A stretch of DNA of 64,000 nt from Hyalella azteca (GCF_000764305.2 NW_025947730.1:62001-126000); one strand, 5' to 3'; counted from the stretch's first letter, positions 1-10,729 are shown. Numbers and translations are program-made. Notes: generated from the letters alone by a model not told the origin.

Positions 1-80
1 TATTCACTGTATACTATAATTTACTAAACACTGTTATTCACTGTATCCTGTTATTCACTGTATGATGTTATTCGCCGCAT
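1..80. repeat. Short tandem repeat at window edge
   Basis: Three or more imperfect copies of a 16-17 bp unit built on TTATTCACTGTAT. The array runs into the window start, so its true length is unknown. No gene is visible in it. Confidence 0.7.
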
Positions 81-203
81 TATACATTGGTATACAGCAC
101 GATCGTATATTATGGTTGCTTCTGTTCGTTCAGTTGACCTAAGTTCCCACCGATGCAAGTTTATTCCGACATCGCTCAGAAACAAACTTGTGAACGCAAC
201 ATT

Positions 204-335
204 ATCAGTTATGGAAAGATCGGGTTCCAAAGGCCGGATCCCTTGTGAATCAAGTCACGAAAAGTTCAAGAATCGGCAACAGGCCATGGGCCTATTTCTT
301 CAACGCCGACACTTCTATTCTAACATTTGTCTTAG
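204..335 (+). mobile_element. CR1-like LINE 3' tail (5'-truncated copy)
   Basis: This block matches the last ~125 bp of the CR1-like LINE at 4.76-10.2 kb. It starts at the TTATGGAAAGATCGG motif, runs through the hairpin GGCCATGGGCC and ends in a short TTCTATTCTAAC-type repeat. The same tail recurs at 10.07, 13.62 (minus) and 19.98 kb. It is non-coding. Severe 5' truncation is normal for non-LTR retrotransposons. Confidence 0.75.
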
Positions 336-2274
336 GATAATAGCTTAATTCTGTGGTCTTACGAAACCTTTTCGTTCATTCGTCATCTGTCGGCTGCGGA
401 GTACAGACCGAACTAAGATCAGGAACGAATTTTGGTAAGCCTAGATCTCATGTTTGAACATTTCCTTGTTGTTTAGAAGCCTTTGTAATTACTTGAACAT
501 TTTCGAATATTGTTTATAAATTCAATAACCCTTTTACTTGAATAAATTTTGTATTTGTACCGTTTTCTTTCCAGAAACCGTGTCTTCTGGGAATACAAAG
601 CAAAAATGAACCCTGGATGCACGCGTATTCAATTAATCCTGCCATAGACAACAGTTGCACTGAAAAGCACAAAATAGTCCGCAACACAAACTTTTAAAAA
701 TTAATTGAGACTTTTTCCACATTTCCCCCCTTTCCCCTTATTGAAGTTTCTTAATAAAATATACTGATCACGGCTTCAATAAAGAGTTTAGTTGCAAATC
801 ATTCGCTACCACGAGCTCCAATTCAACTACCGTATGAAGGTGATGTGTAAAAATGTTTTCACGAGCTAAACATCACCGTTAGGTCCTATAACGAATACGT
901 GTTCAAAGTTTCATCGAGCTGCGTTCATCAGTTTGGGAGATATTCCTTGGTCACTGAATTTGGAGTTTGGCCGTGAGTGACACGGCCCCATTGCCAGAGG
1001 CCGCAGATGGTTTGCGGAGAATGAAATACAGAATTTGGAATCTTACTGTACTTCTTTTCAGTCCATCTTCACATGACGTGCTCTTCAATAACAGAGTACC
1101 GTAAGAAGGCAGAACTTAAAATTAGTCTTAATGGTAATTCCTATGAAACGTTAGTCGGCAACGATTGAGCAATTCAAGACGCTTAGAAATATTCAGAATT
1201 TCCATCTAGGCGGCAAGCCGGCAACAGGAAATATTTTGTCAAGGAAAAATTCCGCTCAGGGTTATACAGTACAAACTGCCTGGTTACGTTACACAAGTGA
1301 ATTTAAAATAGTACTTGATTCATAAATCATAGACAATTGGATTAATTCGCACAATCACTTTGATATTGCAGTAAGCTAGAAAATCAGTCTCAGAAAAAAC
1401 AAACACACGTTATAAATGGGGCAAAATTGCTAATAATTGACAATATCAAGACCATTTATGAGTTTAACCGGATTCAATAACACAGAACATATTTTTCAGG
1501 TTGTGCATTTTGAGATAGAAAATCATGAAACGGTAAACAATGCTTGAACATCCCTGCTCATATCACTGATAAATCATGCAAAATTACACATGAAAATGAT
1601 GCACTGTTATCAGAAAGTGACAGAACTCATCAGAAAGTATCAGAACTCATATTCATGTTATCCGAGAGTCTTGAACACCAGAATGCTACTGGCCAGGAAA
1701 ATTCTATCAAATTAATGTTTGGTAGAAACGATGTCACAGAGTTGTATTGCAGACAGTTGCTATGAGTACACTTCTACAACATGAACAAAATTAGTCACGA
1801 TAAAATCACTTACTAATCTTGCTTTGTCTACGTGTTACATCGTTGTTTATTTCGGCAACAGGGATCGATCGACGCTTCTCTAACCGCCAAAATTTCTAAG
1901 TCACCCGGAACGCGCCTGTCCGTGTAAGCGGATACTAAAAAATATTAAAACTAAAACTAATGGTAATCATAATGCTGGGATTTATTCCAGCACAGTGAGA
2001 CCGGCTGTTAGACAGGCCACGAGTCGGGCCGTAAATTTGTCCGAGCCGTCTTGAATTTCTAGTGCTGAAACAGATAAAACTGAAAAAATATATTGGTTTC
2101 TATTTGTGAAATACCCATTTGTGTTTAACCTTTCTCTTTTAAAATTGCAGCGTACTAAATATGAAGAAAGAGGAGTTTGTTTTTATATATGTCTGTCCGG
2201 GTGGAGGGGGGGGGGCGCTAGAGATTCACTGGGGAGCAGAAGAGGGCGCTAGCCTGAAAAAGTTTTGAAACCAC
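336..2274. other. Non-coding, no gene recognised
   Basis: AT-rich sequence with no open frame showing domain-like composition. The last ~80 bp (about 2195-2274) carry a poly-G run, two GGCGCTAG motifs and an end resembling a hAT terminal inverted repeat read in reverse (CAGTGGTTTCAAAAC). I could not find a matching left end or an 8-bp target duplication. The large inverted duplication begins immediately after this. Confidence 0.5.
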
Positions 2275-3162
2275 TGCTCTAATGTAAGAAACAATGAGCT
2301 TAAGTATTTTGCAATTCTGTCAACGCTTCATTTATTACTCTTGATCACCAGCTCAAATTAGAAAAGTTAACGTATATGTACTCGTCATTTATGGCCTATT
2401 TCATATCTGCACGGACTAAGGGGATAGAAGAAATCGTTGGTATCATTTTTGTTTTCCGTTTTGCACGTTGATGATGTTTGATCCATTTTTGTATCTGGAT
2501 GGCGAGTGATACAACAGCTTCTGCTAGAATAAAGTTAGATTCTTTGAAAGAGTCACTCTGATATCAGAAAACTAACAGCGGTGACTGATTTATATATGCA
2601 ATAATTCTGTTTTGAGGAGTTGGCTGTTGTGCAAGATTTTCAGTCATTGAAGGTTGACACTTGTTGTATACTCAAGTCTATTGCTTGAACATTCACGAAT
2701 GTTAGACCTGTAAATATTAGATAGGACGTTTTCTATTGTACATTAAGCTAAGCCGCGTCTTCACCGACGAGTCAGTCTCTTGTGAACCTGCCTGGAATAA
2801 ACTCGCTTTCTCTGCCCTGGTCTCTGCTTGTACCACCAGTGTCGTACGGGATTTAGTCCCAGCGTCGTAATTAAGGATATTACAACACTATTGAATTGAT
2901 TCCTCCAACCACCAGTATTTTGGTTAACATCATAAAGAGCTGGATGTTCGTGAGCCATTGTGTACCATTGTTCCTGGCAAGAAACATTACACTATTTACA
3001 TAGAGCCATGGCGTCAGCCTGCAATTCACTAATAATTAATTAATAGCACTGGGCCACACAATGCTTTCAAACTAATGCTATTTGCCATATAAACTTGTAC
3101 ATTAATTGATCATGCTAACTAACTAATTATTAACGTTTGTCGACGCTATTCATACTTGATGC

Positions 3163-3170
3163 TTGGAACC
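3163..3170. repeat. hAT target-site duplication (left)
   Basis: The octamer TTGGAACC lies immediately outside the left terminus of the hAT element and recurs exactly at 4752-4759. Eight-base target duplications are the hallmark of hAT transposition. Confidence 0.85.
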
Positions 3171-4751
3171 CAGATGTGGGCGGTAGCGCGCTACATGTAG
3201 CGGCCGCTACATTCCAAGGAGAGGTAGCGGCGCTACATTTAAGCAATTGTAGCGGTAGCGGTAGCGCCTGCTACATATTTAAGTAGCGATACGAGGTTTT
3301 GCCGCTACAGCGCTACCGCTACATTTATAGATAAAGTCTTTAGATTTTACCTAATAGTATTAAATATTATTTAAAAACCAGCATGATACAAACATAATAT
3401 AAATTACAGAATAAAACTGTACGAAAGATTTCGGTGTAATGTTGTCAACCTCAGCCTGTTACTAGTGTCAACATGTTAGTTGTTACTTGTTAAGTTGTTA
3501 CTAGTTACCACTTATTCTTGTTGGGGCGCATGTCGGAGGCCAGCTTTGCCATACTTCAAACTTAGTTCATATCCCTTTGCATAGGTAAGAACGCTAGAGT
3601 GCATAACGGCCTATGAAGTCAAGTGCTCAAAGCCATAGCGCCGGATATCCACAGCCACAAAATAAGCTTGCCGAAGGTGAACATGGCCATCCTGCATCTG
3701 GCCAAACCTCATCTGGCCTAACCTCTTCAGGCCTAACCTATACGACCTGCAACCTTTCTCCACCCAAAACAAACCTGAGCGGACCTAACCTAACCTCATT
3801 ATCTGCAAGAAGTGAGTGAAAGGCGGTCCAAGTGTACTGGTAAAGCCAGTCATTGGCTGCAAGAACGCTGAGCCGGGACAGCGTGAATAGGTTAGGCCAG
3901 AAGAGGTTAGGCCGGAGTAGGTACAGCCGGATGGAGAACTGCCTGCTTTTATGAGCGAGCATGCTTAAGCAGTGGCTGAAGACCAACGGCGCTATTATCT
4001 TTCGGCAGTGCATCGCTTGTCTGGATTACGGAGTTCAAGCGTAGTCTGCGGCTGATATCTGAGGCTGAGTAAAGTTAATGCATGGTGAAGCTAGGCGTTG
4101 GCTCCAGGGCTTATTTAAGAGTAAAATTTGTGGCCTACAGGCTACGGCTGCGCCCCTTCTTGTTCCGTGCCAGCTGCCACCACATGTCTACGACCACATC
4201 ACAGACATCAGCCACCTAACTTCAGTTTGCTTACAGTTATTTTTACACAGTTACTTCTATGTTTCTGCTTCCCTACATGGATGTCTACTTCAATCTACCA
4301 ATCTCAAAAATTATCCACATATACTTGTATATACAAATAAAAGACTGATTTTTTATATGTATATGTGGATAATTTTTGAGATTGGTAGATTATAGTAGAC
4401 ATCCATGTAGGTAAGGTAAAACATCAAAATAGCTAACTTTTATTTACTATATCTAACCCGTACTATTTCGGTTAGGTTAATTGCAATAAAGTTGCATTGA
4501 TATGTTTTGAAAATGTTTTAATATCAATAAATGTTTATGAATAAATCCCAATAGCTGAACAATAAATATTTAGAGATTTTCAATAATTTTGGCCATTGTG
4601 GCGGCTAATGTAGCGGCGCTTCATTTTACTGTAGCGGTAGCGCCCGCTACAATCTAGTGGGTGTAGCGGTGGCGGTAGCTCCCGCTACATTTAGAGCATG
4701 TAGCGGTAGCGGTAGCGCCGCTACATTTCAAAGTAGCGCTGCCCAGCTCTG
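3171..4751. mobile_element. Non-autonomous hAT transposon, 1581 bp
   Basis: The element begins CAGATGTGGGCGGTAGCG and ends, in reverse complement, CAGAGCTGGGCAGCGCTAC. These are imperfect terminal inverted repeats of hAT form, flanked by the exact 8-bp duplication TTGGAACC. Subterminal regions (3171-3330 and about 4605-4751) are packed with GTAGCGGTAGCG repeats in both orientations, as is typical of transposase-binding regions. No transposase frame is present, so it must move in trans. Its interior carries a separate perfect-looking hairpin. It sits at the 5' edge of the CR1-like LINE and is one of the youngest insertions here. Confidence 0.9.
4273..4410. repeat. 138-bp palindromic hairpin inside the hAT element
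   Basis: The arm starting CTACATGGATGTCTACTT is mirrored by an arm ending AGTAGACATCCATGTAG. Both arms contain the stretch CAATCTACCAATCTC and its complement, separated by an AT-rich loop. It could be a nested miniature element or a structural part of the hAT. Confidence 0.8.
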
Positions 4752-4861
4752 TTGGAACCTCTATGGGGGCCCAGCAAATCAAGTTATCTGCAGAGCATCA
4801 ATCAGCTAGAGAATCAGTTTGGTGCGAACTTTCTCTCAAAGGCAAAGATAGCCTCCTCATA

Positions 4862-5937
4862 AGGCCCGTTCACACTAGGGGCAAAACACGAGAGTCAAGT
4901 GCCTCAAAGCGCATGCAGAGGCGCGTTGCAGCCTCTGCATGCGCTTCTTGACCGATTGACGAGCTAGCGATTGACAGGGGCCATGCCTCATGAAACACAA
5001 GCGCGGCACTTAGTAGATAGCTATTAAAGAATTGATATCACTTGTATGCTTAAATCGCAAATTAACTAAGAATTTCAATTGAATTAAAAATTTGAATCAA
5101 ATCAAAAATCTAAATTAATTAATTAAAGAAATTCAATTCGTTCTATGGTTTCAATGTATTAATTTATGATTCTAGATTCTACGAACTGACTATGGAGCTG
5201 GTCTCCGAAACGTTTTCTATAAAGATATGAATTTTTGTGGACTATTCTTTTTTTTTAAATTCTCAGTTAGTAGATAGATGTCTGTGGTCTAGTAATTAAG
5301 GTTGATTGTGTACGCTGGCCCGGCACTCCAAATGTCGACTAAAACACCACTCTCGTTTGGAGTCACTCTCTAGTAGAGAGCCTAATTGATCTTTATAGAG
5401 AACACGAATGCCTATGAAGTGTTCGGTCAAAGGAGTACAAAAATCGAAATGATGTAAGTTATTATGACGTAATGATGTAAGTTATTATATTATTATAAAT
5501 GATGTAAGTTATTTTTACATGACGTGTTTAGTTTATGTGATTTTAGCAACTCCTGACAATTTATGCATTACTGTTTAGCGATTTCAAAGGATGATGTAAT
5601 ATCTGTACGAATATTGGAGCTTTTTATTTAACAATAGACTATATTTTTTATAAATTGTACCTTTTTGAATGTGCTACTTCTCTAATTATGATGCCTATGC
5701 TAAGTTCTCGTTTACAACTGGCATAGTGCGAAGAATGACGGACCGCAGCGTACCCGAGAACAATGGCCCACAGCTCAAATTCGGTGACATCCATCCTCAT
5801 TGACGTCTAGGAGGCAACTAGTGTTCAAAGCGCGCGGTCCCAAACTAGTAAAAAAGTAGTGTGAACGGTTGTGCGCGGTGAGGCACTGCAGCAAACAACT
5901 CAAAGCGCATGTCGTTGCCACTAGTGTAAACGGGCCT
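4862..5937. mobile_element. TIR element with 3-bp ATA target duplication, inside LINE
   Basis: The terminal repeats AGGCCCGTTCACACTAGG (left) and AGGCCCGTTTACACTAGTGG (right, reverse complement) face each other and are flanked by ATA on both sides. Removing the element with one ATA joins the endonuclease reading frame from DSLLI straight into GVVYRSP, which supports the boundaries. Subterminal CTCAAAGCGCATG motifs occur near both ends. No transposase is seen, so it is non-autonomous. I cannot assign the superfamily. A 3-bp duplication is compatible with Harbinger-, Zator- or Academ-like elements. Confidence 0.75.
5180..5216 (+). other. Degenerate hammerhead-ribozyme-like motif (copy 1)
   Basis: The order is CTGACTA, a short GGAG/CTCC stem with a CTGGT loop, then CGAAAC. 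This resembles the hammerhead core CUGANGA - stem II - GAAA, but a catalytic-core G is replaced by T and stem II is offset by one base. It lies within the TIR element and is copied by the tandem duplication. Function is doubtful. Confidence 0.25.
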
Positions 5938-6454
5938 ATAGGCGTCGTGTATAGATCACCAAACAGTTCCTCTGATAGCGATAAAGTACTAAACAGTCTT
6001 TTACCGAGCATGGCTTTCCGTAGGTCACACGTTGATCGTTGGTGATTTTAATCATCCAGAGCTAGACTCGACAGATGGATCCTCTCCAAGGGATGAGAAT
6101 CACCCAGCATCCTTGTTCATGGAGTCTGTGAGAGACTCCTTCCTAGTCCAGGAAGGGACTCTCAATATTCTAGACCTGGTGTTTACTAGTGATGAATCAA
6201 CGCTAGATCAGCTTCGTCACGAGGCTCCATTGGGCAAAAGCCATCACCAATCATTGTTTTTCAGTCTAAAGTGCTGTACAGAAAAGACACCTCGAAAGCG
6301 TGAGCGTTTGAATTTCGCGAAAGGCGACTATGATAAACTCCGTGAAGCAGTGAATATTTCGAACTGTATTAAGGACATGAATGTGGCTGAGTCATGGTTA
6401 TTTCTCAAGGACACGGTTATGTCTGCAGTTGATGCGTGTGTAATTAAAATTTAG
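5938..6454 (+). pseudogene. CR1-like endonuclease fragment (copy 1)
   Basis: This encodes part of an apurinic-type (EEP-fold) endonuclease of a non-LTR retrotransposon. GVVYRSPNSS is read first, a frameshift follows near 6020-6030, then the metal-binding block GDFNHPELD and the later block GKSHHQSL are read in a second frame until a stop at about 6452. The N-terminal catalytic blocks are missing, having been truncated or displaced before 4763. The downstream coding resumes only after copy 2 of the tandem duplication, so this copy is a dead end. Confidence 0.8.
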
Positions 6455-6821
6455 CCAAGAAATCTCGGTGGATTAACAGTACATTTTTAGCTAAGTTAAT
6501 TGAAAACAAATAAGGAAGCCTACCAGTGTTATTTACAGACTCGTAGCGATGCTGACCTATATGCAAGAGCTCGAAATCAAGCTAAAGAAAGCTGTCGCAC
6601 CGCAGTAAAAACCCTGGAAAAAATATTGCTAAAATGCAGAAAAGAACCCGAAAGCCTACTTTTTGTACGCTAGCTCGAAGTTCAAGATAAAGGACGTTAT
6701 TTCTAAACTAAGAATTTCAATTGAATTAAAAATTTGAATCAAATTAAAAATCTAAATTAATTAATTAAAGAAATTCAATTCGTTCTATGGTTTCAATGTA
6801 TTAATTTATGATTCTAGATTC

Positions 6822-6858
6822 TACGAACTGACTATGGAGCTGGTCTCCGAAACGTTTT
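6822..6858 (+). other. Degenerate hammerhead-ribozyme-like motif (copy 2)
   Basis: Identical copy of the motif at 5180-5216, carried by the tandem duplication. It has the same defect in the CTGANGA box. Confidence 0.25.
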
Positions 6859-7579
6859 CTATAAAGATATGAATTTTTGTGGACTATTCTTTTTTTTTAA
6901 ATTCTCAGTTAGTAGATAGATGTCTGTGGTCTAGTAATTAAGGTTGATTGTGTACGCTGGCCCGGCACTCCAAATGTCGACTAAAACACCACTCTCGTTT
7001 GGAGTCACTCTCTAGTAGAGAGCCTAATTGATCTTTATAGAGAACACGAATGCCTATGAAGTGTTCGGTCAAAGGAGTACAAAAATCGAAATGATGTAAG
7101 TTATTATGACGTAATGATGTAAGTTATTATATTATTATAAATGATGTAAGTTATTTTTACATGACGTGTTTAGTTTATGTGATTTTAGCAACTCCTGACA
7201 ATTTATGCATTACTGTTTAGCGATTTCAAAGGATGATGTAATATCTGTACGAATATTGGAGCTTTTTATTTAACAATAGACTATATTTTTTATAAATTGT
7301 ACCTTTTTGAATGTGCTACTTCTCTAATTATGATGCCTATGCTAAGTTCTCGTTTACAACTGGCATAGTGCGAAGAATGACGGACCGCAGCGTACCCGAG
7401 AACAATGGCCCACAGCTCAAATTCGGTGACATCCATCCTCATTGACGTCTAGGAGGCAACTAGTGTTCAAAGGGCGCGGTCCCAAACTAGTAAAAAAGTA
7501 GTGTGAACGGTTGTGCGCGGTGAGGCACTGCAGCAAACAACTCAAAGCGCATGTCGTTGCCACTAGTGTAAACGGGCCT

Positions 7580-8096
7580 ATAGGCGTCGTGTATAGATCA
7601 CCAAACAGTTCCTCTGATAGCGATAAAGTACTAAACAGTCTTTTACCGAGCATGGCTTTCCGTAGGTCACACGTTGATCGTTGGTGATTTTAATCATCCA
7701 GAGCTAGACTCGACAGATGGATCCTCTCCAAGGGATGAGAATCACCCAGCATCCTTGTTCATGGAGTCTGTGAGAGACTCCTTCCTAGTCCAGGAAGGGA
7801 CTCTCAATATTCTAGACCTGGTGTTTACTAGTGATGAATCAACGCTAGATCAGCTTCGTCACGAGGCTCCATTGGGCAAAAGCCATCACCAATCATTGTT
7901 TTTCAGTCTAAAGTGCTGTACAGAAAAGACACCTCGAAAGCGTGAGCGTTTGAATTTCGCGAAAGGCGACTATGATAAACTCCGTGAAGCAGTGAATATT
8001 TCGAACTGTATTAAGGACATGAATGTGGCTGAGTCATGGTTATTTCTCAAGGACACGGTTATGTCTGCAGTTGATGCGTGTGTAATTAAAATATAG
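7580..8096 (+). pseudogene. CR1-like endonuclease fragment (copy 2)
   Basis: Near-identical duplicate of 5938-6454 with the same frameshift. This copy is in the original linkage with the reverse transcriptase that follows at 8459. Between 8097 and 8458 the frame is broken by stops, although fragments of the linker are still recognisable. Confidence 0.8.
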
Positions 8097-8458
8097 CCAA
8101 GAAATCTCGGTGGATTAACAGTACATTTTTAGCTAAGTTAATTGAAAACAAATAAGGAAGCCTACCAGTGTTATTTACAGACTCGTAGCGATGCTGACCT
8201 ATATGCAAGAGCTCGAAATCAAGCTAAAGAAAGCTGTCGCACCGCAGTAAAAACCCTGGAAAAAATATTGCTAAAATGCAGAAAAGAACCCGAAAGCCTA
8301 CTTTTTGTACGCTAGCTCGAAGTTCAAGATAAAGGACGTTATTTCTTATTTGAAAGTAGATTAACGAAAGATATCCTCTGATGAGGGCAAGGCTAACGTT
8401 CTTAATCAGTTTTTCAGTAGCATATTCACTGAAGAGGACTTGAACAGTATTCCAGCTA

Positions 8459-9280
8459 TTGAGGAGCGCCCAGTCGGCTTATCCAAACAAGTCATGTGGA
8501 CCAAACGGCTTCCACCCCAGATTACTCAAAGAATTAGCAACTGTCCTAGTCCTAGTTAGCAACTGTCACCTTTGGCATACATCATTTTTTCGAAAAAATT
8601 TGAATGAAGAGATCTTGCCGGCTGATTGGAAAGAAGATCAAGTGACACCAGTATTCAAAAAAGATGACAAAAGCTGCCCGGGCAATAATTGCCCTTTCAG
8701 TTTGACAAGTGTCGTTTGCAAGGTAATGGAATCTGTTGTGAGGGATCGATTGATAGATCATTTGACTGCTAATAATCTATCTGACTGTCAACATGGCTTT
8801 ATTGCCGGGAGATCCTGCACCACTAACCTCTTGTCTACTCTGAACGAATGGACTCGCCTGCTGGACGAAAGGGAGCCAGTAGATGCAGTGTACCTCGATT
8901 TTGCCAAGGCATTTGACAGTGTCCTCCATGAGAGGCTATTGCGGAAATTGCAGTCTTTGGGAATTGACAGCAATGTACTCAAATGGATCAGAGATTTTCT
9001 AGTAGGGAGAAGACAACGTGTCAGTATTAATGGGTCCGTATCAGACTGGGCTTCAGTGCGCAGCGGCGTGCCACAAGGAAGCGTTCTCGGGCCTGTTTTA
9101 TTCGTTGCGTTTATAAACGATCTGCCAGAAGCTGTGTCTAGCGTGTGCTCGATGTTTGCTGACGACACAAAAATTTATAATACAGTGAAGAATACGTCGC
9201 AAATCGTACAGTTACAAGGTGATTTTGAAAGGCTGGTTGACTGGGCTGATAAGTGGCAGCTGCCACCTTGGCAAAAATAA
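8459..9280 (+). pseudogene. CR1-like reverse transcriptase domain
   Basis: An open frame of 273 codons covers fingers and palm: GPNGFHPRLLKELA near the start, then the catalytic aspartate block YLDFAKAFDSV, the motif GVPQGSVLGPVLF, and FADDTKIY as the A/YxDD box. The enzyme would copy LINE RNA at a nicked target. The frame ends early at WQLPPWQK through a frameshift, and the thumb and C-terminal parts continue in other frames. The start given is the first usable codon; the true ORF began upstream in the endonuclease. Confidence 0.88.
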
Positions 9281-9378
9281 TGAACAGCAAGATTACAGTA
9301 TGAGAAGACACGGTTGCAACAAGTGATGATGTTGAAGTCGACAATGGAAAAGGATTAGGAGTTAATATCGACAATGAG

Positions 9379-9977
9379 TTGAAATTTTCTAAGCATATTG
9401 AAGGTCAAGTTAATAAAGCCAATAAACGACTTGGACTGCTCAGACAATGTTTCGAGTCCCTTGATGCAGGAGCGATGAAGCAGTTTTTTGTTGCTGTCGT
9501 GCGTCCGAACCTAGAGTTTGGAAACGTTGTGTGGTCACCGAAACTTGAAAAGGACAAAATTTAATAGAGAGTGTACAAAGACGTGCAACATGGATAATTC
9601 CGGGCTTGAAAGGCAAGTCCTGTGAGGAAAGATTAAAGATTATGAAGCTTCCAAGCCTCAGTTATCGACATCTGCGTGGAGAACTCATTGAAGCATACAA
9701 GTATACTCATGGCTTATACAAGGTCCCAGAAGGATTACTAGAATTTGAAACAAGAACCAACACCAGGGGCCACTGCTATAAACTCAAAAAACTGCGTTGT
9801 AATACATCCATGCGACAACATATCTTTTCGCTTCGAGTCACCGACACGTGGAACAGCCTCCCTGATAGCATCGTTGACGCTCCGAGGATGAACGCCTTCA
9901 AGAACAGACTAGACGAAGCTATGCAAGAGCATATGTTCAGTCTTAAAATGCCTAGCAAATTACGGACCAGGCAATAA
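9379..9977 (+). pseudogene. CR1-like ORF2 C-terminal region
   Basis: Two overlapping open pieces give the conserved C-terminal block of CR1-group proteins. FSKHIEGQVNKANKRLGLLR and VVRPNLEFGNVVWSP come first, then IPGLKGKSCEERLKIMKL, LRGELIEAYKYTHGLY and TWNSLPDSIV. A frameshift separates the pieces near 9565. The same block occurs alone at 40.1 kb and, further truncated, at 56.2 kb, so several related copies exist. Confidence 0.85.
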
Positions 9978-10073
9978 GTCCAGACGAAGCTATGCAGGAG
10001 CATATGTTCAGTCTTAAAATGCCTAGCAAATTACGGACCAGGCAATAAGTCCTGCAGCTATCTCAATCAATCT

Positions 10074-10205
10074 TCAGTTATGGAAAGATCGGGTTCCAAA
10101 GGCCGGATCCCTTGTGAATCAAGTCACGAAAAATTCAAGAATCGGCAATAGGCCATGGGCCTATTTCTTTAGTGGCGACACATCTACTCTATTCTAACTG
10201 TAGTA
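10074..10205 (+). mobile_element. CR1-like LINE 3' tail
   Basis: Terminal ~125 bp of the LINE that starts at 4763, with TTATGGAAAGATCGG at the front, a GGCCATGGGCC hairpin, and a CTATTCTAAC end. After it the left-arm sequence resumes at GACGAAGTCAG, which has its mirror at about 26,660. Confidence 0.8.
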
Positions 10206-10452
10206 CCCGGACGAAGTCAGGTGGTCAACCCTCATCCAGGGTGTCACCGATGTTGTCGTACTCGTAACTCGGACCCTGACTTCGTTCGTCACGACATCGA
10301 TGGCCGTGATAAGCTGGCATGAATGACTTCTCCGGAGTAGTTGAATGTAATTTCTACTAGCGTTTGCTCTTAAATGAAAGAATTACTGTACTTGCCGCAA
10401 CCTTTTATGCTTCATCTAGGAAAATGACTTAACTTCTTGAATGCGTTGTATC

Positions 10453-10458
10453 TTTATT
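10453..10458 (-). terminator. Polyadenylation signal of gene A
   Basis: AATAAA on the minus strand, in the same context (GACTCAATAAAGATACA) as the signal of gene C at 26449-26454. Confidence 0.7.
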
Positions 10459-10554
10459 GAGTCTCAAATAAATCAATTTCGCATAATCCACCAATTTTGT
10501 TGTCTAATTTCAAGACGAAATCAAAAATATTGAAGTGGGTATCTTATGGGCGCC

Positions 10555-10729
10555 CAGCGGTTGTCCAGGTTGTGCTCAATGAGTGTCCAGTGGGTGCTCA
10601 GTGAGTATACAGAGGTTGCTCAGTGAGTGTACAGAGGTTGCTCAGTGAGTGTCCAAAGGTTGCTCAGTGAGTGCCCAGAGGTTGCTCAGTGGGTGCCCAG
10701 AGGGTGCTCAATGAGTGTCCAGTGGGTGC
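10555..10729 (-). repeat. 3' UTR minisatellite of gene A
   Basis: Tandem ~22-bp units built on GTGCTCAGTGAGTGTCCA start directly after the stop codon of gene A. The same position carries related repeats in gene C (26248-26350) and an unrelated-looking but equally placed GC-rich repeat in gene E. Confidence 0.75.

Larger units (their letters stand above)
5064..6704 (+). repeat. 1.64-kb tandem duplication, copy 1
   Basis: This block is nearly identical to 6706-8346 at a constant offset of 1642 bp, with only a few single-base differences (for example CAAATCAAAAATC against CAAATTAAAAATC, and AAGCGCGCG against AAGGGCGCG). It contains the right part of the TIR element and the first part of the LINE endonuclease. 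The near identity marks it as the youngest large rearrangement in the window, unless it is an assembly artefact. Confidence 0.9.
6706..8346 (+). repeat. 1.64-kb tandem duplication, copy 2
   Basis: Second copy of 5064-6704. It ends inside the LINE at AAGGACGTTATTTCT, after which copy 2 alone continues into the reverse transcriptase. Copy 1 stops at the same base and jumps back to AACTAAG. Confidence 0.9.
4763..10205 (+). mobile_element. CR1-like non-LTR retrotransposon, 5'-truncated, interrupted
   Basis: Pieces of one CR1-type second ORF appear in order. An endonuclease piece at 4763-4861 ends in DSLLI. Further endonuclease at 5938-6704 has GVVYRSPNSS then GDFNHPELD. This is repeated at 7580-8346 by tandem duplication. 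Reverse transcriptase lies at 8459-9280, the C-terminal CR1 region at 9379-9977, and the 3' UTR and tail at about 9978-10205. Several frameshifts break the frame. The 3' UTR carries a 72-bp tandem duplication (about 9906-10049). The insertion splits the left arm of the inverted duplication at a point where the right arm has an empty site, so it postdates that duplication. The element is dead. Confidence 0.88.

Noticed and set aside
2195..2274. A second hAT miniature element ending at 2274
   Set aside because: Only one end looks hAT-like; no matching left terminus or 8-bp duplication was found.
8788..9374. Minus-strand frames opposite the CR1-like reverse transcriptase
   Set aside because: The plus strand has full reverse-transcriptase motifs; the opposite frames have none.
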